64,000 nucleotides of DNA from Erythroxylum novogranatense (taxonomy: Eukaryota > Streptophyta > Magnoliopsida > Malpighiales > Erythroxylaceae). The notes beneath the pieces were generated by a model. The model made no database searches, was not told the DNA's origin, and saw only the letters and a list, made by a program, of their open reading frames with translations. Of the stretch, positions 34,227 to 44,537 are shown one piece after another (positions within the stretch are counted from its first letter, which is position 1; every line of letters starts with the position of its first letter). The DNA lies in the NCBI GenBank assembly GCA_029891385.1, contig CM057234.1, forward strand, positions 28,568,350 to 28,632,349, written 5' to 3'. The translations under genes were made by a program, and so were the position numbers.

Positions 34227-37201
34227 TGTAACATCCCGTTACTGCGAGCAAGGGCATTTTGGTAATTATGGGTTAGACTGATAGACTGCACTGCATTAAC
34301 TGATTGAATATGTTACTGGCCTCTAATTATAGAGGAACAGGTCTACTGCATATGCATGTTTATTTATTCATTGGTACATGCATTCATGATTTTCGGTATA
34401 TAATTGTAAATTGAGACTGACTGAATTGACTGGATAGTGAACTGAGGACTGATTGGACTGACTGAATCGTGTTTAATTGAGAAATTCGGAGTTATTGGGT
34501 TCAAGTGACTGATTTAGAATAGTTTATGAGTGACTGGTATTTTATAGTGGCTTATAGGAAATTTCTGAGAAATTTGGGAGAAAATGCCCAGATCGGAAAT
34601 TTTGACCGATTAATCGATCGATCAGTATAATCTCGAAAGAATAGTCCGATGATAATGGAAAAATTTAGAGTTACATCGATAAGAAATAAATGTGTTGAGC
34701 CATTAAAATTTGAGACTGAAATTTGGACTGATTCGAGACTTAAGTCTATAAATACAAGGGTTAGTAATTGGGGAAAGGTTAAAGGCATTTTATGAGTTCT
34801 CTTCTCCTCTCGACGGCGTCCTTTGATTTCCTCCCATTGGTGAGGATTTCTTGATCTTTCTTTATGGTTTCCCTCTTATTGAGTAAGACTAACATGTTAT
34901 TGGTGTTTGATAAAGGGTTTAGAGGCTTGAGAGTGGAGTAATCGTGGATTTTGAGAAAGTTAGGGTTACGGTGATTTGTGGATCGATCTGTAATTGGTAA
35001 GTTTTAAATGGTATTAATGTTGTTTTTAATAGATTCTACTGCATTTATGGCATTTATTAGGGTAGATTTGAGGTAGTTGAGGGTGTTAATGGAGGTTTTA
35101 AGAGGGAGGATCGATCGGAGAAGACGACGGAGTTCGTCGCACGCCGCGGCCTGCACGCGAGCCCAATGGCGATTTAATATATATTCGTGCGCGCGACGAC
35201 GCTAGTAAGGTAGAGCCGCGCCGGCGTTATATATGAATGATGCCGCGGTGTGTTTCCTCGTCTCGTGGAGCGCCAAGGACGCGTTGTTTGCCGCGGAGAG
35301 CAATGCTTACGCCGCGGCGAGCAGACCATTTTATGCCGCAGCAAGGGCCTCAAGGCCGTGGCGAAGGGGACTGTTCCATTGGTTTAATTATGGTTTATTG
35401 GGCATAACTTTTGGTATAGACCTCCAATTGAAGTGATTCCAGATTCGTTGCGAACTAGGAAAAGAGGTCTACGATTGAGAATAATTATGAAAATTAGAAT
35501 TTAATTATGATGGTACTGATTCGTAGAGATTAAGTTCAATTATGGTTAATAGTGTGACCAAAATATTGAATTGAGACAATTGAGTTCTAATTGAGTTTTC
35601 AACGATAATTTGACCAATGGGCGTGAAATTGTTATAGGAAGTATGAGTTGAGAAAATTGAACTGAACTGAGGATTGAACTAAATCAGTGTTGATCCAATT
35701 GAGTGAAGAGTTGAGATCGATCATAGGATATCGAAATGGGGTTTTAGCACCGAAAATCGTGATCATGCATCGACATAATTTCATAGAGACATATGCATTC
35801 TCGCATCGCTTAATTGAGCGATTTTGTAATGGACTGTGTTGTACTGTTATAAAGGCACCGTTGGATCGTCGTTCCACTGGCATTGCTAGGACTTCCAGGC
35901 AGTAGCTCGGAAGTTACAGGTGAGTAACCTAGTTGGTTTCTCAAATTTCGAGTGTCTAAATGTTCATCAGAAATTACTTGATAACGGAAGTACATGATTA
36001 CCGAATTATATGTGATTGATTGCATCAGATTATTATCGAAATGTATATGATCGAGTTGTATGCTCTTCAGATAGAATCGAACAATGTGAATTGCACTATA
36101 TGACCGCATGACTACCGGAAAGGAGTACGATCGCATTGTATGTGTTTCTCAGATTGATCAATTTCAATCATCGAGTCTTCGTTACATCGGGCTTTATAGC
36201 TATACATCGTAAATTATCAATCATCAATATCAATTTCAGATGTTATTGAAATACACTACCGGCTTTTATAGCCATATATCGAAGCTCTCAATATCTGCCA
36301 TCAATCTCAATTTATTGAACATCGCATTGCATGCATAAATGCATGATCGATAAAGGATCGTGACCCAAGTTGCTAATCTCATCGAAAAGAGCCTAGAGCT
36401 CGAACATCGCATCGTCGGGCTTAGCCCGAGGGGAGAAATCACGACGCGCATCCCCAATCGCTTCTCGATCGAGTACTTGGGCACAACATCAATAACCGGA
36501 AAGAGTCTCATATGCATCATATACATGATTGATCGAATCGCCAAATTGTGTGATGATTATTGAATCGAGTGATGCCATGATTTATCAGAATTGTGATGTG
36601 ATACTTGTGAACGCATTATGTTATCGTAATATTGTTACCGATATCGATAATCGATATAAACTATCGTACAATCGTTACGTAAACCGCTTCTACGCCATCG
36701 ATATTGTTATCGACATCAGATATCGTCAGAATCGTTATTATAACCATCGTAAACTGTTATATAATACTGTTAATTAATATTACTGTGTCGTGTTGTACGC
36801 AATTGGCGTAATGCATGATTTGAGTGAACCATCGACGATGGTTTCTCACTGAGTTCGCAAACTCACCCAACATTGCAACTTATTTTTTAGGAATCGAAGA
36901 GTACCCCGTTAGCAAAACGGGAGTATGTTCGCAGGATTCAAGTGAAGGTCAGAAGTCGGGATCGATTCGGCTCGCATAGCATGTCTTGACTTTTGTATTA
37001 AAATGGTTATTTGTATTCGTAAGATTGATCTCAGCATATTGAAAATGTTTGTACCCAATTGGATAGACTTCGCGATTTGTTATTTAAAAGTAATGTACCG
37101 ATTTATCGATCGAGTGGTTAAGACGCCATTCTCAAGCAAAGACGGACCCTTGATATCACTGTGGATGTCGGGTTCGGATCCTGCGGGTGTGGGGTGTTAC
37201 A
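34227..37201 (+). mobile_element. 2975-bp gypsy solo LTR (TSD TATAT)
   Basis: Begins TGTAACATCCCGTTAC and ends GGTGTTACA; flanked by TATAT on both sides (34222-34226 and 37202-37206). It belongs to a relative of the Tekay-like LTRs at 44538-47315 and 51957-54779. Shared landmarks are the start, a GC-rich island (35100-35360), the GTTGGATCGTC...CCAC segment (35862), AAGTTACAGGTGAGTAACC (35911) and the paired hairpins (36829-36867). TATAAATA at 34747-34754 is a good TATA box. There is no internal coding sequence, so it arose by LTR-LTR recombination or partial loss. Confidence 0.92.
35920..36890 (+). promoter_or_regulatory. Candidate second leader intron inside the solo LTR
   Basis: Donor CAG|GTGAGTAAC at 35919/35920 and acceptor TATTTTTTAG|G at 36890. 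The same pair is present in the related LTRs (46178-46941, 53623-54395). Splicing itself is inference. Confidence 0.4.
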
Positions 37202-37355
37202 TATATACATTGTATTTGCTACTTTTCATTAATGAGAAATAGTTTACAAAATTCCACATGGTATCAGAGACATTTCTTCCGCTTTCTTTTTTTCTCGATC
37301 TTTGAGATCTAACTCTAATTTTGAGCTTTTTTAGCTCCTTTTTTTCCTTTTTAGT

Positions 37356-38283
37356 ATGGCAGATCCATTGCCTTCTAGTCCTTATTATATTCACCCGAAT
37401 GAAAATCCAGCTTTGGTGCTGGTTACCCCACCTCTCTCTAGTTCTAACTATCATACCTAGGCTCGAGCTATGAGGATGGTGCTCTTATCAAAGAACAAGC
37501 ATAAATTCATTGATGGATCGATCATTGCTCCGGTGGCTACAGATCCGATGTGTTCTCACTGGGAACGTTGCAACAACTTGGTAATTTCCTGGTTACAACA
37601 ATCTATCTCTTCTTCGATTACTAGCTCGATTTTGTGGATTGATTTTGCGTATGATATTTGGAATGACTTGCGTGAACGTTTTTCCCAAGGGGATCTCTAT
37701 AGAATTTCTGATTTACAAAAAGAAATCTATGCTTTCAAACAAAATGATAGATCTGTTACGGATTATTTTACTGAGTTGAAGGTCTTATGGGATGAGTTGA
37801 CTCAGTTTCGTCCTCTCCCTATTTGCACTTGTCCTACACCTTGTTCTTGTGGAGTTCTGCTCACGATGAAACGTTATTATGATCAAGATTATGTTATTTG
37901 CTTCTTGAAAGGTCTTTCTGCTCCTTTTGCTACTGTAAGATCTCAGATTATGCTTATGGATCCACTTCCTTCTATCAACAAAGTCTTTTCAATGGTGATT
38001 TAACAAGAATGGCAGTTGAATGTTGATTCACCGGTGTTTATTAGTAGCACTGTTAAACGTGCTGTTTCTCCCAAACGTTCTTCTATTACTTGATATGGTT
38101 CTGGATCAAGCTCTGGCTCTGCATTTGGATCTGGTTCTGTTGGCACAAGGAAGTGCACATTCTGTGGTTGAGAGAGACACACCATTGAGACTTGTTTTCA
38201 AAAGAATGGTTTTCCCAATGGTTACAAGCCAAAAGGAAAGTATTGATGGACCAATGGTGGTTGACAAAATTAAATCCCACTTA
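37356..38283 (+). pseudogene. Copia element 2 gag (broken)
   Basis: The ATG at 37356 opens MADPLPSSPYYIHPNENPA, the N-terminal block of this copia gag type. A TAG at 37458-37460 follows YHT where Trp is normal. The frame then runs from 37470 to 38003 through ARAMRMVLLSKNK, FIDGSI, CNNLVISWL, a UBN2/retrotran_gag core (YFTELKVLWDEL), a CTCPTPCSC-like cysteine patch and FLKGL. After a stop, other frames carry the knuckle-like KCTFCG and a NGYKPKGK segment up to the SIRE-like insertion at 38284. Inactive. Confidence 0.85.
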
Positions 38284-39390
38284 TGTTTTGATAATAATAA
38301 AATGTATAGAATTGGTTAAGAAATTGTTTCAGGTATTTTGGGATTAGTATGAAAGAATTATGCAAATCAAGATGGATAAGTGATAAATCATTGAGGAATT
38401 AAGATGGAGGCTTCCTTATAAGTGTAAGAGACATTAATAAAGAAGATTATAGAAGATTTGATTGGATATTACCGTTGAAGACAACACGAGTCGACTTGCA
38501 CAGCATAAGTTGACTTATACATCAGGATCTGAACAGCACAAGTAGACTAGAACAACATAAGTCAACTTATCGAGGACCACAAGTCGAATTACACAGCACA
38601 AGTCGACTTATAGAAGAGCGGAGATGAAATTTTACGAAAAATGTTGTCACAAGTCGACTTATACATTCGACAAGTCAACTTATGGGTACAACAAATTAAT
38701 TCCAACGGTCCAATTAGCCACAAATGGAAAGGAGATTGTTAAGGAACGGCTATAACAATCATACAACGACTAGAATGGCTTCCAACAGCTATTTTCTTCA
38801 AGTATAAAGAGTGGATGATTGATGAAGAGTGTATGGAAGTTCTATAAGCAAAAATACTCTTATATTGCTCCAAAGTTGCTCATTATTGCTCTTATCTTGT
38901 TACATCATTGTATTGAGCTTTGTTCTTCAATCTTTATCTTATTTCTCTTACAATTTGAGTGACTAGTGAAAGGTCACGTGTGAAGTAGCTTGAGCTGGAA
39001 ATCAAGTGGTGTTGGTAGGATTTGTGCCGGAAGACAAATCATTTGTAAAGGTAGCTTGAGCCGAAAATCAAGTGGTGTTAGTAGGATTTGTGCCGGAAGA
39101 CAAATCAAGTGTAAAGGTAGCTTGAGCCGGAAATCAAGCGATATTGTAAGAGTTCACACTGAACTACAAAGTGTGTAATAAAGTGGTTTGCAAAATCCTA
39201 AGTGGGAGCTTAGGTAGAGGACGTAGATCTTAGCACCGAACCTCTATAAAAACAATGTTTGATCTTCTTCCCTACTCCTTGCATTTAAATTTGTTTAAAT
39301 TTCTATTGTGTGAATTAACTTCTGATTTTATTGTAGAAAATTTCGAAAAGATTTAAAGATCTATTCAACCCCCCTTCTAGATCGCTAACA
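38284..39390 (+). repeat. 5' LTR of the SIRE-like element
   Basis: 1107 bp. Contains about eight AAGTCGACTTAT-type words at 38480-38700 and a 66-bp tandem repeat near its 3' side. Start is approximate, end is firm. Confidence 0.75.
38983..39180 (+). repeat. 66-bp tandem repeat, three copies, in the SIRE-like LTR
   Basis: Three successive units begin GTAGCTTGAGC; the first two are close (a GGATTTGTGCCGGAAGACAA core), while the third keeps the first third and then diverges. Confidence 0.88.
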
Positions 39391-39391
39391 A

Positions 39392-41160
39392 TTGGTATCA
39401 GAGCAGAAGTATCCAGGGATGGCACACAACAAACTAGCGGAAGAAGGTAATACAAATTATCGCCCTCCTTTGTTTAATGGTACTAACTACTCTTCTTGGA
39501 AAAATCCTATGAAGTATCATATTATAAGCGAAGGAGTAGAATATTGGAAGATTATCATTTTTGGTCCTCAAGCTCCTTTGAAAGAAAACGGTGAGTTAAA
39601 AACAGAGATAGAGTATGACGACAATGATTGGAGGCAAGCCTACATCAATGCGAAGGCTATGAAACTGATATACTACGCTTTCACGGTCGAGGAAAGAAAC
39701 CGAGTTAATTCTTGTACCAGCACTAAAGAAATGTGGGAAAGACTTCACATCACCCATGAAGGAACCAACCAAGTCCGGGAGACAAAGATCAACATGCTTC
39801 TCCATGACTATGAAATGTTTGTCATGAAGGAAGGTGAGTCTATTTCCACTATGCTTGATCGTTTTGCAGAAATCATAAATGGATTAGGTAACCTTAGAAA
39901 GCATATGACGGATAGCGAGAAGGTGAAGAAAATTCTTCGCTCACTACCGAAGGAATGGGACTCATAAGTCACCGCCATTATGGAACCCAAAGATCTCAAT
40001 CATTTGGAATTCAACGCCTTGGTGGGATCACTTATCAACTATGAGATCATTCTCAAATCCAGAGGAGGTAGAGGTAAGTCACAAAAGTCAATTGCTTTAA
40101 AGGCTAATATTTCTTCTCTTGATGAAAGTGATGAAGAAATAGATGAAGAAGAGGATGATGAAGAAATAGCGATTACGCCGTAAATTTGAGAAAATTCAAA
40201 GGACTTCTCAAAAATCGGAGGAAGGAATTAAATGGTGGAAGAAATGGAGAAAGAAAGAGGTTTGCCATGGAAAGAAAATCAAAGGGGTATGATGAAAAGA
40301 AGAGCAATGAAGAATGTTGGAAATGTGAAAAAAGGGGACAACATGCAAGAGAATGCAAGAGCACATCTTCCACATCAAATTTCCAGAAAAGTGACAAATA
40401 TGACAAAGGGAAAAAGAAAGCTAACCTAGTAGCCACTTGGAGTGATGATGAGGAAGCATACCAAAGCAATGAAGAAAACAACTTAGCTCTCATGGCTAAT
40501 AGCTCCTCAACAAGTGATGACGAAGATGAGGTAACTTTCATTGATCAAGATCTTATAGATTCTTTTAATGCTTTACAAATCGATTTTGAAGAAGCTATTG
40601 AAATCAACAAGAAATTGAGAAAGAAAATAAAAGAGCTAGTTACTGAAAATAGTGTCTTGCATGAGACTATTAATGATTTAGATTGCACTAAGGAAGATCA
40701 CTCTACATGCCTTGCTGAAAAAGAAAATCTTACTTGTGAGCTTGATAGACTTAGAAAGGAATTTTCTTATGTGGTTGAAAAATTTGCTGGTGGAAATGAA
40801 AAGTTTGAAAAGATGTTATCTTTACAAAGATATTCAATTTCTAAACATGGTTTAGGATATGATCCATTTGATAGAGATTGTTCTTTGATTTCTAAATTTA
40901 CTAAAGATGGCAAAGTTGCTAAATGTGCTAGATGCTTAAAAGATGGTCATATAGAAATTGCATGTAAAAGTATTAGGAGATGTATCAATGTTAAGAAAAT
41001 TTGGGTGATTAAAGGTACAACACCTCCTAATGTGGTTTATATGACTAACCAAAATGGACCCAAGATGGCTTGGGTACCAATGAGAAGAAAGGATGTTTCA
41101 GTTATAGGTACAAGCAAGGAATGAAGATCCACCAAGCACATGGTACATTGATAATGGATG
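39392..41160 (+). pseudogene. SIRE-like copia gag and start of protease
   Basis: The first frame (39392-39967) has RPPLFNGTNYSSWKNPMKYH (DUF4219-type start), then YAFTVEERNRV, CTSTKEMWERL and a UBN2 core. A TAA at 39965-39967 interrupts; the same frame resumes to 40183 and ends in an acidic tract. A one-base shift near 40180 moves to the frame 40186-41124: knuckle CWKCEKRGQHARECKS (about 40318), acidic DDEDE tract, a coiled-coil segment rich in Glu, Lys and Leu (about 40570-40830), a second Cys-His cluster (CARCLKDGHIEIAC), then VWVIKGTTPPN-like and MAWVPMR blocks. A protease start with DNG for DSG follows at 41138. All pol downstream is gone. Confidence 0.85.
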
Positions 41161-41964
41161 TCGACTAATTGGTGACAAGTCTGCTAACAAGTCGACTTGT
41201 GTGGGTCAATAAGTCGACCTATGATATACACAGCATTATGGAAATGAAGAAATTTCAGGATAAGTCAACTTATAAAAATTGACAAGTCGACTTATGAGGG
41301 TCGATAAGTCAACTTATGGAGGTAAAACATGTCGACTTATGTTTACACGGGTTCCATTGTTGGATTGTTATGTTATGTAATGAATTTGCATTTTCTTTGT
41401 GTTTGCTTATGAACTGCCAGTCGAATATAAGTTATCTAGGTCTTCTTTAAAAATTCTCTTTTTCCCAAAATCTCCGAAAACATATTCTCTTCTACTTTTG
41501 AGATTTATTCATGATGATGTTTCTCCACCACGATGGTTTTCAGATTCTAGCCAAGACCAACATTTCATATTATTTGTATTTGCTTGCTACTTGAGACTAT
41601 TTGTGTTTGATGACTTGCTTCTCTATTTAATGTGATTGCGATATTTCATCTATTGTTGGTTTGTATTAGTTGTTTTGATTATGACAAAAAGGGGGAGAAA
41701 AATGAGAAATTGGATATTCTTTAGTTACTTGATTAAGGGGGAGTATGTATGTTAAATTGTCTTTGATTTGAGTCTATCTTGATTTCAAATTACTTTTATG
41801 AATTTGATCTTACAAGGTTTTTAAATTCAATGATTTATATGATTGAGGGAGACTTCTAACCAAAATGACAAGGTATAAAAACCTTGATCAATGTTTCTTT
41901 GTTTTCATTTCTTAAACAATTTCTAAGTGTTTTGTCATTATCAAAAAGGGGGAGATCGCTAACA
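41160..41964 (+). other. 3' non-coding region of the SIRE-like element
   Basis: Six AAGTCGACTTAT-type words at 41178-41345, then AT-rich sequence with three GGGGGAG purine tracts (41690, 41738, 41948). The last is the likely polypurine tract. No env-like protein is recognisable in its broken frames. Confidence 0.6.
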
Positions 41965-44537
41965 AGTATCATAAGGTTCATAATATTTTTATTGATGATG
42001 AAGATGAGCCTTCTCCTACTGAATCAATTGTTGTTATGCCAATTGCTAAATCAAATAGTTCAAGTGTTGCTTTGACCCAAGAGCAGTATTCTCAGCTCAT
42101 TGCTTTGCTTCAGAATCAACCATCTACTTCCACCCCTTCCCCTCATATCACCAATCATGTGATGACCAATTCCCTTGCTTCTAAGCCTGAAGGTAACTCT
42201 TTCTCACCTTTTACTCCTACTTCTTGGATAGTAGATACTGGTGCTATAGATCACATTACTAATTCCTTAGTTTTTTATGCTGCTTACAAACAAATTTCAC
42301 CCATTCGAGTCACTTTACCTGATGGAACCAAAGTTTTAGCTACTTTTTCAGGCACTGTTTTCCTTAGCAAATATCTTTATCTCACTGATGTTCTCTACAT
42401 ACCTAGTTTTGCCTTTAATCTTCTATCTGTTACTCGACTTACATCTTGCTTACCTTGTTTTCTCACTTTTCAACTTTCAACTTGTTGTATACAGACTTTA
42501 CCATCGAGGAAGATGATTGGTACAACTAATGTGAATCATGGTTTATACATCCTGGATCTTCCTCCCAAAACCTTTTCATTTTCTGCTTCTATAGCTACTG
42601 CAACAACTCAAAACCTTTGGCATCATAGACTTGGTCATGTTTTTGATTCTAGGCTCAAACTTTTCAAGCCTTACATACCAAATTTACAATTTTCTAGTAA
42701 TGCTGCTTATGATACTTGTCACTTTGCAAAACAAAAGAAGTTACCATTTCCAATCAGTTTTACACAGTCAAATGAGATTTTTGATATTGTTCATGTTGAC
42801 ATTTGGGGACCGAATACAATTATTTCTATTTATGGTCATAGATATTTTTTAACCATTGTTGATGATTATAGTCGTTATACCTGGATTATTTTGATGAAAC
42901 ACAAATCTGAGGCTCGTACTCATGTCCAAAATTTCTTTTCTTTGGTTGAAACTCAATTTGAAACCACCATAAAAACCATAAGAACAGATAATGGTACTGA
43001 ATTTGATATACCAAATTTTTATGCCCACAAAGGCACTATTCATCAAATATCATGTGTTGAAACCCCTGAGCAAAATGGGCTTGTTGAACATAAACATCAA
43101 CATATTCTGAATATATCTCGAGCCTTGCTTTTTCAGTCCTCTACTCCAAAATATTTTTGGGGTTATGCAGTTTTACATGCAATCCACCTTATTAACCAAA
43201 CTCCCACACTAATTTTAACAAACACCACTCCCTTTGAGGTCTTATATAACACCAAACCTGATTTTTCAAATCTTAGAGTTTTTGGTTGTCTTGCATATGC
43301 TTCTACTCTCCTTGCAAACCGTCATAAATTTGATCCTCGAGCTCGAAAATGTGTTTTTCTAGGTTGTAAACCAAATGTCAAAGGGTATATTCTTTATGAT
43401 ACATCCACTAAAGCCATATTTGTCTCCAGAAATGTTACATTTCATGAAAACACCTATCCCTTTTCAAAATTGTCATCCACCATTTCTCCTATCATCCCAC
43501 ACATCTTTGAGCCCACTGTTTTGTATGATTCATCTGCTTCTTCCCTTACCTCTTCAATCCTTTTACCCTCTTCTTCTGCCTCACCTTCTTTACCATCTCA
43601 TGATCACCCTTCTTCCTCCTCAAGACTAGTTTGAAACCGAAAACCACCCAGTTACCTGCAGGATTATGACTGTTCCACTGCTGTTACCAATCATCTTCCA
43701 GGTACTTCTCCTCATTCTCTTTCTTCTGTTTTTACTTACAATAATTTATCCGTATCCCATTTACATTATTCTCTTACCATAACTGCCACCAATGAGCCAA
43801 AAACTTATGCCTAAGCCATTAAACATACTCACTAGATAGAAGCAATGAATGCTGAATTACTGGCTTTTGTTCAAACCAAAACTTGGGTTCTCACTTATTT
43901 GCCACCTGGTAAGACACCAATTGGTTGCAAATGGGTTTTTGGAGTGAGGCACAAGACAAATGGTTCAATAGAATGATATAAGGCCCGTTTAGTAGCAAAG
44001 GGTTACACACAAACTGAAGGAGTTGATTACTTTGATACCTTTTCTCCTGTGTGTAAAACTACAACAATTCGTTTGCTACTAGTTATGGCAGCTTTTAATA
44101 AATGGCATCTACAACAATTAGATGTCAATAATGCATTTCTTCATGGTGATTTGAATGAAGAAGTATATATGCTACTGCCGCTAGGCCTGGAAACTAAAGA
44201 TACAACCAAGGTTTGCAAACTTCAAAAATCTTTGTACGGTCTCAAACAAGCAAGCAGACAATGGTTTGCAAAATTGAATTCAGCTCTTGTTTCCTTAGGT
44301 TACAAGCAATCTGCCTCTGATTATTCTCTGTTTATCAACAAGATAGGTGCTTCACTCACATTTCTTCTAGTCTATGTTGATGATGTAATCTTGAATGGAA
44401 ATGATCTTACTGAAATTGATAAAGTGAAAGCATATCTAGATGCAACCTTCAAGATCAAAGATTTGGGTGATTTAAAGTTCTTTTTGGGACTTGAAGTTGC
44501 AAGAACAGCTGCTGGAATTCACTTGTATCAACAAAAA
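41965..44537 (+). pseudogene. Copia element 2 pol: protease, integrase and 5' part of RT
   Basis: The frame 42036-43634 carries a Gln/Ser/Pro linker, protease WIVDTGAIDHIT (42223; DTG active site), the LYLTDVLYIP and NLLSVTRL blocks, GAG-pre-integrase with LWHHRLGH (42616), integrase core with VHVDIWGP (42793), RTDNGTEF (42983) and EQNGLVEHK, and the C-terminal NLRVFGC and CVFLGC segments. After a TGA at 43632, broken frames give the RT entry (stops at 43812, 43833, 43974). An open frame from 44049 then holds [19 protein letters not shown] and YVDD (about 44371), running into the Tekay-like insertion at 44538 at IHLYQQK. RNase H resumes at 54780. Confidence 0.9.

Larger units (their letters stand above)
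34099..37258 (+). repeat. 5' LTR of copia element 2, split by a gypsy solo LTR
   Basis: Segments 34099-34226 and 37207-37258 add up to 180 bp and align end to end with the 3' LTR; the break is at TATAT, which is duplicated. Confidence 0.93.
38284..41964 (+). mobile_element. Gag-only SIRE-like copia element inside copia element 2
   Basis: 5' LTR 38284-39390 (TGTTTTGATAATAATAAAATG to CGCTAACA), then primer site TGGTATCAGAGCAG, gag, the first codons of protease (WYIDNGC, about 41138), then a non-coding 3' region with a polypurine tract (CAAAAAGGGGGAGA, 41942-41955). Nearly all of the 3' LTR is missing: the tract is joined directly to the last bases of the LTR (TCGCTAACA). No integrase, RT or RNase H remains. 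Flanks (ACTTA, AGTAT) do not match, as expected if an end was deleted. TR-GAG elements (gag-only LTR elements) are the nearest described class. Confidence 0.82.

Noticed and set aside
35233..35436. Ala-rich open frame in the gypsy solo LTR
   Set aside because: It is a by-product of the GC-rich island; the related LTRs do not keep the frame.
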